IMG/VR virus record: IMGVR_UViG_3300025769_000380
Coordinates: 1-35,436 of that record
From: a virus
DNA length: 35,436 nt
Direction: 5' to 3' (one strand)
Made by a program: the position numbers and the translations under genes. The notes under the pieces were generated by a model that worked only from the letters and a program-made list of their open reading frames with translations, searched no databases and was not told the origin of the DNA. Shown here piece after piece: positions 1-7,559 of the stretch; positions within the stretch are counted from its first letter, which is position 1, and every line of letters begins with the position of its first letter.

Positions 1-3
1 GGA

Positions 4-2142
4 TCATAATATATAATTGTTTATATCGGATTCTACATTGTATTCTTCTGCTAAACCTAAATAGCTTAATCTATTGTAATAATTCATATATAGTTCGTGG
101 TTATTATAGCCTGTTAGTTTCTCTAATTCTAAGTCAGTAAGAGCTTCTTTAAATACCATTACACTTTTTACATTTCCGTAGAAATTAGAACTACCTGCAA
201 AATCAAAATCTAATTGATTTAAGCCACTCGGTACTGTACCTGATGTGTCTGTTCCAATCTCTCTACCATTTGCAAATATTTTAAAATCGTTAGCCTTGTA
301 TTGAAAAGCTATTTTGTTATGCTCTAAAAGATTTGTAAATAATATTAAACTATTAACTGTTACTGAGCCACCATCTCTTACAAGAAACTGTATTTGATTA
401 TCTACCTGTCTATACCTGTACTCAATAACATTATTTTGTGTACCGTCATTTAAAGTAATTACTCTAAAAGTACCATCATTAGCTAATATCTTTAATTCTG
501 TATAAAGCACTCCCTCTGTAGAGTTTATTAAGTCGCTGTTTCCTGCATTAGTAGCTGCATCTGCACTACGAGTAACTGCACTTCCTGAAGTGTGTATTAG
601 AGATGTTGCATAGCTTCCTTGTTCAAGTTGTGCTCCATAGATATATAAATTATCATTTGCCCCAACATATGCTCCAAGTTCTTTCATATACAAGTAAATA
701 TAAACACTTGTATCCCCTGATGTGCCTGTAATTGAGCAACGATACCATTCGTTACCCATATCCTGAATACTATGGTTTTTTCCTGCACCTCCTGAAATAG
801 TTCCGTTTTTTAAATTAACCGATGCATTTGCTATTGTACCACCTGAAAACAAATTTAAAGATACAGTAGTCATTGTTCCTTTTTTTAAGAAAATTGAATA
901 AGTATAATCTACACCATTAGTGCACCCTGTTATTTGTCTAATAAACCTATGATTTCCGTTAGTAGCATTATCAATCATTTCATAGGCATTGTCTAATCCT
1001 TGTGGACTTGTTAAGGCATTAGCATTTGTCGTTACATTAGTAAACGTATATCCACTATTAAAATTTTCTGATTCAGGATTAACATTTGTCCTCTGAGGCT
1101 CAAGCAAGATACTCGGCTCTCCGTTTGTGTAATCTATTCTTGGTATGTCTAATCTGTCTGTTGTTTTTAGATATTCTTTTGGTTGGTCGCCTTTTACTAA
1201 TTGTGTGCCATAAACAAATAAAGATTGTGTAGGTACACTATCCGAGCTTGTAAACCTAAACTGAAAACCTCTGTCAGTTGTAGATAAATTATTAGCGATA
1301 GTAAAAGTATATCTTTTCCATTGATTAGTTATAGTTACTGTTCCTATATCATTTCCTGTGCTTGATGTATTTCTACAAGCCACCTTAACTATTTCTCCAC
1401 CTACAACACCTTTCATCCAAACACTTAAAGTGTTATTCATATTAGCACCAACTGTTGCGTTTCTTGTAACTAAAATTCCGTTACTGCCTGTACCTGCTGT
1501 AAAGTCAAATAATACAGCTTTATTATCGTAAAAAGGAGATTGTTGATTAGGAGTTCTTACTATTGATGCACCACCATAAGCAAATATTGTCCAATCTTCT
1601 TGTTCTTCACTTTTATCTACTAAATTATAAGGCACATCTTCTATAAGATAATCTTCGTTGACTCTTGTTCCTGTTGAGTTTCTGTCAAAGTCAAAGTCGG
1701 CATCTGTTATTTCTTTTACGCTTACATTGTCTATTGAGCCTGTGAAAAAACTTGTTGCATCTATTTGAATTTTTGGTGTGCCTGTAAACTCTATATCTTC
1801 AACATAGACTCCATTGGAATTTCTTACAGTGCCTAATCCACTTCCCAACTCTACTCTTACATCTCCTGATGAATAATCTAAAACTTCAAATGAAACACGA
1901 TATTTTCTATTACTAATTAATGAAATAGATTGTTCTGCTTCCCTTGTAGTACCTGTGAAATTTAATTTACCATTAGATATATTAACCCCTGAGCCTGTAA
2001 ATGTCCAATCAGAATCAGTATCAAACGTACCATTAGTAACAAGCTCTGAGCCTAAAGCATAAGCAGGTTTTATAGAATATAAGTAGTCCTCAGCATAAGC
2101 TGTAGGTGTGGTTATTATGGATGCTTTCTTTAATAAACTCAT
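4..2142 (-). CDS. Tail fibre / receptor-binding protein with CBM-like and LamG-like domains
   Basis: A 712-residue virion protein, presumably at the tail tip, binding host surface glycans. Residues ~30-145 look like a carbohydrate-binding beta-sandwich (GSELVTNGTFDTDSDW). Next comes the motif DFDFDRNSTGTRVN, which recurs in the proteins at 33731-35398 and 32463-33731. Two further CBM-like segments follow (NEWYRCSITGT, LYIYGAQLEQGSY), then a C-terminal LamG/concanavalin-like domain (~550-665, ending FYGNVKSVMVFKEALTD). A ~45-residue tail after the LamG domain is absent from the paralogues. It is the last gene of the portal-connector cluster, 3 nt after the 60-residue gene. The fold-level family call is firm. 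Receptor binding is inferred from the architecture, and the ligand is unknown. Confidence 0.75.
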   Translation of the reverse strand: MSLLKKASIITTPTAYAEDYLYSIKPAYALGSELVTNGTFDTDSDWTFTGSGVNISNGKLNFTGTTREAEQSISLISNRKYRVSFEVLDYSSGDVRVELGSGLGTVRNSNGVYVEDIEFTGTPKIQIDATSFFTGSIDNVSVKEITDADFDFDRNSTGTRVNEDYLIEDVPYNLVDKSEEQEDWTIFAYGGASIVRTPNQQSPFYDNKAVLFDFTAGTGSNGILVTRNATVGANMNNTLSVWMKGVVGGEIVKVACRNTSSTGNDIGTVTITNQWKRYTFTIANNLSTTDRGFQFRFTSSDSVPTQSLFVYGTQLVKGDQPKEYLKTTDRLDIPRIDYTNGEPSILLEPQRTNVNPESENFNSGYTFTNVTTNANALTSPQGLDNAYEMIDNATNGNHRFIRQITGCTNGVDYTYSIFLKKGTMTTVSLNLFSGGTIANASVNLKNGTISGGAGKNHSIQDMGNEWYRCSITGTSGDTSVYIYLYMKELGAYVGANDNLYIYGAQLEQGSYATSLIHTSGSAVTRSADAATNAGNSDLINSTEGVLYTELKILANDGTFRVITLNDGTQNNVIEYRYRQVDNQIQFLVRDGGSVTVNSLILFTNLLEHNKIAFQYKANDFKIFANGREIGTDTSGTVPSGLNQLDFDFAGSSNFYGNVKSVMVFKEALTDLELEKLTGYNNHELYMNYYNRLSYLGLAEEYNVESDINNYIL

Positions 2143-2145
2143 ATC

Positions 2146-2328
2146 TTAATCTTCTAAGTTTTCTAATAGTTGTATGGTCATTGTGTTGTTCTCGTATATT
2201 TGCACTCTCCTGTTTAAATCAGAAGTGTGGTACTCTATTTGATAAACATCTGCCCAATCAATCGTTGAGGTTGCGTTCCCCCAATAACTCTCGCTGTATG
2301 CTTTTCCCCAATCTATTGTATTCGCCAT
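2146..2328 (-). CDS. Small virion-associated protein with two TIDW repeats
   Basis: A 60-residue protein beginning MANTIDWGKAYSES. It carries two copies of a short repeat: TIDWGKAYSESYWG, then TIDWADVYQIEY. I recognise the NTI(D/N)WG start as common in short proteins located among tail genes of marine phages, but no biochemical function is known to me. It sits between the connector candidate and the tail fibre, with 3 nt to the fibre gene, so a small tail or neck structural role is likely. The ATG at 2328 is preceded by another short ORF in a different frame. Confidence 0.6.
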   Translation of the reverse strand: MANTIDWGKAYSESYWGNATSTIDWADVYQIEYHTSDLNRRVQIYENNTMTIQLLENLED

Positions 2329-2398
2329 CTTTTTCTTGTCGTTTTAAATATTGTTTTAGTTTCTCAACATTAATCTTTTTCGGTTTGTACATGCTCAT
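2258..2398 (-). CDS. Possible small overlapping ORF, 46 aa, basic
   Basis: The ORF starts at ATG 2398 (a second ATG lies at 2392), 2 nt after the stop of the connector gene, and ends TGA at 2258. It therefore overlaps the 60-residue gene by 71 nt in another frame. The product begins MSMYKPKKINVEKLKQYLKR and is lysine/arginine-rich and probably helical. Tight stop-start packing is the rule in this genome, and without this ORF a 72-nt gap would stand out. The long overlap with a well-supported gene and the lack of any recognised homologue keep confidence low. Confidence 0.35.
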   Translation of the reverse strand: MSMYKPKKINVEKLKQYLKRQEKDGEYNRLGKSIQRELLGERNLND

Positions 2399-2400
2399 AA

Positions 2401-2916
2401 TTACAACACCCAGCTATGAAAATTAACATCCTTGTCAGGGTACATATCTTCATTAGAGTTAGAATTATATTCTGGATATAATGTCGAGTTATAAGTCATG
2501 TAATCAATAAACCTTCTAGTATAAAACTCTGCTGTTTCTGAAACCTTGTTTATCAGCATTGCAACCTCTTCTTGTGTTACAGAATCAGAGTTCTCACTTC
2601 TATGTTTAAATACTCCACCGTTACCTATTTGATACATAGCAAACGGAAGATAATTACTTTGTGTAAACCATATTAACATTGGCTTTATATAAGTTGTTAA
2701 TAATGATTTGTAATGTGCGTTAGCAGGATTGTTTATATCGTTACCTGTTGTGATTAGTGTTTGTAATTTGTTGTATAAATCTGTTCCTAAATAGTTTTGT
2801 ATGTGCGTATCTTGTGCTACCTCAATAAACTGAATTACCTTGTCAGCATCTAAGTTCCCATCTATTATGGATTTTCTCTTTAAGTCTATTACTGTTATAA
2901 ATAATGCTTTTGCCAT
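2401..2916 (-). CDS. Putative head-tail connector/adaptor (DUF6712-like)
   Basis: A 171-residue protein, largely helical. It resembles a family found immediately after the portal in Bacteroidota phages (DUF6712-like), which I take to be the adaptor ring under the portal. Visible features are an N-terminal segment typical of gp6-type connectors (residues 19-55), a central tryptophan/tyrosine-rich helix (LIWFTQSNYLPF) and a polar C-terminal tail ending SWVL. It starts 4 nt after the portal stop, as head-tail adaptors usually do. The connector role is inferred from length, helical content and position; the family itself has no function established from sequence alone. Confidence 0.55.
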   Translation of the reverse strand: MAKALFITVIDLKRKSIIDGNLDADKVIQFIEVAQDTHIQNYLGTDLYNKLQTLITTGNDINNPANAHYKSLLTTYIKPMLIWFTQSNYLPFAMYQIGNGGVFKHRSENSDSVTQEEVAMLINKVSETAEFYTRRFIDYMTYNSTLYPEYNSNSNEDMYPDKDVNFHSWVL

Positions 2917-2920
2917 AATC

Positions 2921-4657
2921 TTAACTATTTGGATAAGCTCCTGAGTTCGGCATATCTGTTGGTCTAACAGATACCTCTGAAGGATTATTAGGTTCTACAA
3001 ATCCATCCTTTGTTGCTTGATTAACACTAATCTCTGCATCATCAGATACTTTCTTTTTATATACTCTTAACTCCCAGTAATGCTTACAGTTTTTACCACC
3101 CTTGTATTTAAACAGAGAATAGTTTCTACCTTTGTGTCCAAGCTTCTTGTTTACTCCTCTAAAACTCATTAGTCCAATATCTTCTTTTCTAAATACAATA
3201 TTGTCCTGAGTATATAACTCCATTCTCTTACAAAATTCTCTACTATTAGGAGACTTTCTTACAGGCATATAAGCATATCTTACTTTGTATATTCCTCTGT
3301 CTTGTTTAGACTTCTTGTTAGGAGCAGACTTAATACCTGCTAAATTATCCAAATTAAAGCCCTTTTCCGAGTCTTTTACCTCTTCGGAATGTATAAGCTC
3401 CCAATCGTCAGAGATACGCTCTCCTAGAGCTTCTAATTGCTCCAAAAGGTCATCTCCTTCTTCATCACTAAAATCTGTTACTTCCTGTGAGCTTAATTTC
3501 TCTCCTGTTTCTTCTTCTCTCTTAACTCTTGTAGAGATATTATCTAGCTCTGTAAACTCAATCGGTTGTAGAGTTACAAAGTATAAGTTCAAGTATATCT
3601 TGTTAAAGTTAAGTATGTCGTTAATACCTTCTATAAGACCTTCTTGGAACGGTCTAATAACAATATTGTCCATCAATATAGAAGCAGTTCTTAACTCTTC
3701 TGCGTTATTCCCAAACCCTGTATTGTCTTTTATCCCCAAAAGAATAGGAGATACAATACCGTGTCCTAACATAATCTTCTCTCTGCTCTCATCAGATAAG
3801 AACTGATATTGCGCATGAGCATCTGGTAAGTGAATAGGCTCTAGGTCTGCTTTAGTTTCTATAGATTCGTTAAATGCTAAAATAAATTTACCTGCATTAG
3901 AACTGCCACTAAATTTATCATATATTTTTCTTTCAATAATCTCTTGAGTTTCCTCATTTGGAATCCCATTGTTAAAGTTTATTAGTAAGCTAGGTTGTAA
4001 TCCTTGCTTTATGTTACTGATGTGATAATTGCTTACTTCTTCTTCTAAAGAACAATATTGTAAACATCCATGATAATCAACAGGAGCATAATAATAAAAG
4101 CCACTTCTGTAAGGCTTGAATATATATAGCTCTGATTTTTCACTCTTTGCACCATTCCCAAATGTAGGGATTCTCTTAGGTGTATCGCTTGGCTTTATCT
4201 CAGCCCACTTAGGGTGATAGTAATAAGCTCTAATAACTCCTTTTGCATCACACTTCTCTGCTCGTAAACACTCCATAGGAAAGTGTAGTACCTTTATTAT
4301 TTTGGTTTTAGACTTGTTGTATACTACTTGCATAGCTGCTTGACCTAACATCTTGTAATCGTTAGATACTCTCTTTACATCTTTAGGTCTAATCAACACC
4401 TTAAACTTAGCATACATTTCAGGAAACTCTGCACTATCTGTAGCCTCTAATCCTCTACCATACACCATATCAACAATACCGTTGATACATCTACTGTTAG
4501 TAGGAGAGCCTAAATACCTTTCAATAAGTATGTCGAAGTAGTCGTTGTTTTCTCCATAAGAAATCCACTTCTTATTGTAAACTTCTTTTACCTCTGGTAT
4601 CTCGTAACCAGATAAGTTTACTACTCTTATTGAATTATTTTTTTCTTTATTAATCAT
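2921..4657 (-). CDS. Portal protein with C-terminal MuF-like extension
   Basis: A 578-residue protein whose residues 1-365 carry the phage portal core. The clip/stem region includes EEEVSNYHISNIKQG (205-219), and GHGIVSPILLGIKDNTGF (298-315) is the typical portal segment before the stem helix. It forms the dodecameric packaging ring and head-tail vertex. After an acidic linker (~390-430), residues ~455-536 form an extra domain with SREFCKRM (C476) and GGKNCKHYW (C524, H526). That pattern resembles the conserved Cys/His end of MuF/SPP1 gp7 minor head proteins. No separate MuF gene is visible in the window. The start at 4657 overlaps the preceding gene by 8 nt. Confidence 0.85.
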   Translation of the reverse strand: MINKEKNNSIRVVNLSGYEIPEVKEVYNKKWISYGENNDYFDILIERYLGSPTNSRCINGIVDMVYGRGLEATDSAEFPEMYAKFKVLIRPKDVKRVSNDYKMLGQAAMQVVYNKSKTKIIKVLHFPMECLRAEKCDAKGVIRAYYYHPKWAEIKPSDTPKRIPTFGNGAKSEKSELYIFKPYRSGFYYYAPVDYHGCLQYCSLEEEVSNYHISNIKQGLQPSLLINFNNGIPNEETQEIIERKIYDKFSGSSNAGKFILAFNESIETKADLEPIHLPDAHAQYQFLSDESREKIMLGHGIVSPILLGIKDNTGFGNNAEELRTASILMDNIVIRPFQEGLIEGINDILNFNKIYLNLYFVTLQPIEFTELDNISTRVKREEETGEKLSSQEVTDFSDEEGDDLLEQLEALGERISDDWELIHSEEVKDSEKGFNLDNLAGIKSAPNKKSKQDRGIYKVRYAYMPVRKSPNSREFCKRMELYTQDNIVFRKEDIGLMSFRGVNKKLGHKGRNYSLFKYKGGKNCKHYWELRVYKKKVSDDAEISVNQATKDGFVEPNNPSEVSVRPTDMPNSGAYPNS

Positions 4658-5072
4658 TTAATATAATATATTCGTTATCGCTAGAAGAACCAGTAAAAGG
4701 CTCGTATTCACCTGCATCAATAGAATGAATAGCAGTATTGTTATAAGGCACATCATTGTCTTCTAATACTAAAAGTCTATCTCTATAAAAAAGCTTTCCA
4801 GTAGTATTGTTTTTTATCTCCATAAAGTAATTAAAGTTCTTTCTAAACGTATTTACTGTTGCTGTTACTTGCAGAGCTAAATAGTTAGGATATTTATTAC
4901 TTACTAAATTTAAAAAACTAGCACCATTATTGGTTTCTTCTTCCACAAACTTAACAGTCAGAACATTAGCATCAAGAGTAATAGTTCCATCCTCTTGAGT
5001 AGTATATTCTACAACACCATCTCTAGGTATTATGTTAAATGTCTGTGTCTCTGCTGCATTAATAACTATCAT
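4650..5072 (-). CDS. Hypothetical beta-rich protein upstream of portal
   Basis: A 140-residue protein with alternating hydrophobic/polar strands (TITLDANVLTVKFVEE; LALQVTATVNTF; YFMEIKNNTTGKLFYRDRLLV), suggesting an Ig-like beta-sandwich. I do not recognise a named family. Similar-looking short beta proteins sit near the portal or capsid in Bacteroidota phages and could be decoration or head-closure proteins. It is the first gene after the terminator at 5110-5139, and its ATG lies 4 nt after the CGTTATCA element of a putative late promoter. It overlaps the portal start by 8 nt, so the two are probably translationally coupled. Confidence 0.6.
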   Translation of the reverse strand: MIVINAAETQTFNIIPRDGVVEYTTQEDGTITLDANVLTVKFVEEETNNGASFLNLVSNKYPNYLALQVTATVNTFRKNFNYFMEIKNNTTGKLFYRDRLLVLEDNDVPYNNTAIHSIDAGEYEPFTGSSSDNEYIILND

Positions 5073-5076
5073 AATA

Positions 5077-5103
5077 TGATAACGTAAAAACTATTTTTTG
5101 TTT
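5077..5103 (-). promoter_or_regulatory. Putative phage late promoter, site 1
   Basis: On the minus strand AAACA (5103-5099), a 14-nt AT-rich spacer, then CGTTATCA (5084-5077), with the ATG of the next gene 4 nt downstream. The same element with the same spacing recurs at 7259, 8760 and 21271, and with a 15-nt spacer at 16304. It begins 7 bp after a strong intrinsic terminator, so a new start is needed here. It resembles ECF-type promoters (AAAC, ~15-16 nt, CGTT). Confidence 0.6.
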
Positions 5104-5109
5104 TATAAT

Positions 5110-5139
5110 AAAAAAGGGTAGACCGAAATCTACCCTTTT
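5110..5139 (-). terminator. Intrinsic terminator after the tail-tube candidate gene
   Basis: An 11-bp perfect stem (AAAAGGGTAGA / TCTACCCTTTT) with a 6-nt loop. The 3' arm runs into T6 on the minus strand. It lies 24 nt downstream of the stop of the gene at 5164-5742 and just before late promoter site 1. Confidence 0.85.
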
Positions 5140-5163
5140 AATTGAATAATAATAAAGGAAGTA

Positions 5164-5742
5164 TTATTCGTTACTCATATTTGAAGTCTGTACGTCAAAT
5201 CCAGCACTAACGCCTTCTCCAACTAAAGTACTTAGAACAAATAGAGATGGAAGGACTTCTTTTCCTTCGAAAGAAATTGTATAACCATATAAATCTCCCA
5301 TTGCACCACCAGTAGATGTATTCACAGATACCTCTACTCCGTTTTGTGCGCCAGCAATCCTAAATTTACCATTGTAATCTTCAATGATAATATGAGGTCT
5401 ACCGTAAGATAATAACTTTAATTGCATCATAGTCTCAGCATTCTGAGCCTTAATCACAAAACTTCCTGATTGTGTCCAGAAAGATGTTCCGTTATCTCTT
5501 GAATTTTCATTAGTTTCTTCAAACGTATTGTTATCTCCTCTTACTTCAAATTTGTACACATCTACTCCAGCAGTTAACGTATCTACTTGACCGTTAAATG
5601 CAGAACCTGATGGTGCTACAGAAGCAGAGTCAGCCATACCAGCATACATAGCAGAAGTGTAGTTTCCAATGTATAAGTTTTTAATACCACCTACGGATTC
5701 TTTACACGCCTCTAATCTCCCTTTTGATATATCACAAGCCAT
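5164..5742 (-). CDS. Putative major tail (tube) protein
   Basis: A 192-residue, beta-rich protein starting MACDISKGRLEACKESVGG. I recognise this N-terminus as a conserved family in Bacteroidota phages, usually encoded just after the capsid gene. Strands such as GSFVIKAQNAETMMQLKLL and KFRIAGAQNGVEVSV, and the abundance implied by private terminators on both sides, fit a major tail-tube subunit. No other tube candidate is visible in a genome that has a tape measure. The tube function is inference; a capsid decoration protein is the alternative. The leader AAAACAATTAAATTATG is A-rich with no Shine-Dalgarno sequence. Confidence 0.5.
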   Translation of the reverse strand: MACDISKGRLEACKESVGGIKNLYIGNYTSAMYAGMADSASVAPSGSAFNGQVDTLTAGVDVYKFEVRGDNNTFEETNENSRDNGTSFWTQSGSFVIKAQNAETMMQLKLLSYGRPHIIIEDYNGKFRIAGAQNGVEVSVNTSTGGAMGDLYGYTISFEGKEVLPSLFVLSTLVGEGVSAGFDVQTSNMSNE

Positions 5743-5760
5743 AATTTAATTGTTTTTATT

Positions 5761-5791
5761 AAAAAAGGGTAGGTAGAATTTCCACCTACCC
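5761..5791 (-). terminator. Intrinsic terminator after the major capsid gene
   Basis: An 8-bp perfect stem GGGTAGGT/ACCTACCC (5784-5791 with 5767-5774) and a 9-nt loop, followed by T6 on the minus strand (5766-5761). It lies 28 nt after the capsid stop. I see no new promoter between this hairpin and the next gene, so it probably attenuates rather than ends transcription. Confidence 0.85.
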
Positions 5792-5819
5792 CTCTTTGTT
5801 GTTAATACTTATCTAACTA

Positions 5820-6746
5820 TTATGTATAGTAAACGATTTCTGAACCTAATCCGTACTGTACACCAGCAGTATATCTCATAACGATTCTTACGTTTTGAGA
5901 ACCATCTAGGTCTGCCATGTCAATTACTTTTACTTCATTGTGGTCTGATAATAAACCAGTACCGAAGTATAAGTTTGATTTTTGAGCTGCCATTGCATCA
6001 TTATCAGGTAATCCGTTAGCTACGAATAATTTAACACCATCAAAAGATAATGAACCATTATTCCACCATTGTGTACCCATATTGTTTGTACCTGCAGCAC
6101 CTAATCCAGAAGCTCCAAATCCACCTAAAGCTCTTACATAAGCTCTAGCAATGTTTTGAGATACATAGATGTATAAATCTTCTTTTCCATAGATAGTAGA
6201 AGGAATAGCATCTACAATCTTACCAAGCTCAGCGATTACGTTTGCAGCAGTTACAGTTGTTCCTGTTACGTCAACTACGTCTGAATCAGCAGCAGCTAAT
6301 ACTGTGAATCCGTCAAACTCACCAGCAGTAGCGTTAGCACCTTGCCAGATTGCGTGTTCGTTTTTCTCAGCTACTTTAGCGATTACATGAGCTAATAAGA
6401 AATCTTGGAAATTCTTAGGTAATGTGTCAAATGCAGAATATCCCATAGAGACAGCTTCCCAATCTGAGACGAAGTCTTTCTTACATAACTGTAAGTTTAC
6501 TTGGAATTCTTCTGGCTGAATAATTCTTTCTGTTAATGTAACAGAAGAAGTAGCAGCGAAATCACAAGAAGCGTTAGCAACTAGGTCTCCAGTAGCTAAT
6601 TTCTTAATGACTTCCTTAAATTTAATGTTTGGTTTTACTTCGATTCCACCATTATCAATAGTAGAAGAAGAAAGAAGAGCTGCAGCGATATACTTGCCAG
6701 CAAATTCTCCTGCGTAAGTACTTGTTATACTTGTTGTTGTTGCCAT
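5820..6746 (-). CDS. Major capsid protein (HK97 fold)
   Basis: A 308-residue capsid subunit, within the usual range for small HK97-fold proteins. Visible are an N-arm rich in Ala/Ser/Thr, an E-loop-like stretch (NASCDFAATSSVTLTERIIQ), helix NFQDFLLAHVIAKVAEKNEHAIWQG (spine helix region), GFTVLAAADSD, and a C-terminal A-domain strand segment (QNVRIVMRYTAGVQYGLG). This pattern is shared with capsid proteins of Bacteroidota phages. It follows the acidic scaffold gene by 10 nt and precedes a strong terminator, as expected for the most abundant late protein. Synonymous third positions contain more C than in neighbouring genes, consistent with high expression. Confidence 0.88.
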   Translation of the reverse strand: MATTTSITSTYAGEFAGKYIAAALLSSSTIDNGGIEVKPNIKFKEVIKKLATGDLVANASCDFAATSSVTLTERIIQPEEFQVNLQLCKKDFVSDWEAVSMGYSAFDTLPKNFQDFLLAHVIAKVAEKNEHAIWQGANATAGEFDGFTVLAAADSDVVDVTGTTVTAANVIAELGKIVDAIPSTIYGKEDLYIYVSQNIARAYVRALGGFGASGLGAAGTNNMGTQWWNNGSLSFDGVKLFVANGLPDNDAMAAQKSNLYFGTGLLSDHNEVKVIDMADLDGSQNVRIVMRYTAGVQYGLGSEIVYYT

Positions 6747-6756
6747 AATTAATTAA

Positions 6757-7242
6757 TTAATTGTTAAATAATTTGTTAAATACTCTTTGTTGTGTCGTCA
6801 TAGGACGGTTTTGAGAATATAAATTCATTGGTTTTGAATCTACCTCTGCTTCAGGTGAATGTGAGATTGCTTCAGCTTCCTCAGAAAGTTCAACTTTGTC
6901 TGAGCTTAATTCTGCAGGTGCATCAGAAGCTTCCTCCTGACCCATTCCATCCATCATTTGCTCATACATAGCTTTAAATTCAGCTACTACTTTGTTTAAT
7001 TCTTCTTTTGTAGCATAAATTTCTTCTGGTGCTTCTTCAATTACTTCTTCTTCAACTTCTTCTTCAGCCAATTCTTCCGTAGAACCTTCTTCTACTGTTT
7101 CTTCTTGAGCAAGTTCTACCTGCTCTTCAGTAACTTCCTCTTTAACTTCAGCAGAAAGCTCCTCTTGTACAGGAGTCTCTTCTTCAGTCTCAGCAGAAAG
7201 TAATACATCTTTGAACTTTTTAATAATTTCTGTTGCTTTCAT
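6757..7242 (-). CDS. Capsid scaffold protein
   Basis: A 161-residue, extremely acidic protein. Residues ~18-75 are almost entirely Glu/Val/Ala/Pro, then a predicted coiled coil (YATKEELNKVVAEFKAMYEQMM) and a basic C-terminus (TQQRVFNKLFNN) that could contact the capsid shell. Composition, length and position between the protease and the capsid gene match internal scaffolding proteins, which are needed for procapsid assembly and then degraded. Assignment rests on composition and synteny, since scaffold sequences diverge too fast for residue-level recognition. Confidence 0.72.
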   Translation of the reverse strand: MKATEIIKKFKDVLLSAETEEETPVQEELSAEVKEEVTEEQVELAQEETVEEGSTEELAEEEVEEEVIEEAPEEIYATKEELNKVVAEFKAMYEQMMDGMGQEEASDAPAELSSDKVELSEEAEAISHSPEAEVDSKPMNLYSQNRPMTTQQRVFNKLFNN

Positions 7243-7258
7243 AAATAATTATTTAATT

Positions 7259-7285
7259 TGATAACGATTAATAAAATATCTGTTT
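7259..7285 (-). promoter_or_regulatory. Putative phage late promoter, site 2
   Basis: Minus strand: AAACA (7285-7281), N14, CGTTATCA (7266-7259). Here the -35-like part reads TGAAACA, the closest of the set to the classical ECF -35. The scaffold ATG is 16 nt downstream rather than 4, so this transcript would have a short leader. Confidence 0.6.
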
Positions 7286-7296
7286 CATTTTCAAGG

Positions 7297-7443
7297 TTAC
7301 GGAGTTGTGCCTTGTCCTGTTAAAGCTCCGATACCTTGTGCTTGTAAACTTCCATCACAGCATTTACTACTGTAAGTTCCGTTCTTGCATAAACAGCCTC
7401 TCTTTTTGCCTGTTGGACTTGTTCTACTTGGTGTTTTTTTCAT
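7297..7443 (-). CDS. Small Cys-rich protein (CLCKNGTYSSKCCDGS motif), 48 aa
   Basis: Reads MKKTPSRTSPTGKKRG, then a Cys cluster CLCKNGTYSSKCCDGSLQAQ and a Gly/Thr tail. The CLCK(D/N)xTYSxKCC motif is one I recognise from tiny proteins in the head region of other flavobacterial phages, with no function known to me. Four cysteines in 14 residues could bind a metal or form a disulphide knot. The ATG at 7443 overlaps the TGA of the preceding ORF (ATGA), supporting translation of both. Virion or procapsid association is inferred from position only. Confidence 0.7.
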   Translation of the reverse strand: MKKTPSRTSPTGKKRGCLCKNGTYSSKCCDGSLQAQGIGALTGQGTTP

Positions 7444-7559
7444 CTACCTTGTCCTTTATATTTCTTTTTATATCCCTTTTGTCCTACACTTGCATTCTTG
7501 CTATGAGGATGAGACTTTCTCTTGTTCTTTCTATATGTGCTTACTACTTTTCTAGGCAT
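7440..7559 (-). CDS. Small very basic protein, 39 aa
   Basis: Starts at ATG 7559 overlapping the protease stop (TAATG) and ends TGA at 7440, overlapping the next ATG. The product MPRKVVSTYRKNKRKSHPHS... has about a third Lys/Arg plus several His, so it is likely nucleic-acid binding or disordered. I recognise no family. The stop-start overlaps at both ends, which link protease, this ORF and the Cys-rich ORF into one translational chain, are the main evidence that it is real. Confidence 0.6.
   Translation of the reverse strand: MPRKVVSTYRKNKRKSHPHSKNASVGQKGYKKKYKGQGR

Noticed and set aside
4-2142. A diversity-generating retroelement acting on the fibre genes
   Set aside because: No reverse transcriptase, no template/variable repeat pair and no C-type-lectin-like domain visible; the fibres are related by ordinary duplication and divergence.
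3285-3806. Plus-strand ORF opposite the portal gene (also others such as 9881-10153, 15884-16237, 33966-34256)
   Set aside because: Shadow frames of well-supported minus-strand genes. Their Ser/Leu/Phe-rich translations are typical of antisense reading.
4650-4680. CGTTATC at 4670-4676 on the plus strand as another late promoter
   Set aside because: It lies inside coding sequence, faces away from the portal gene, and has no AAACA at the right distance.
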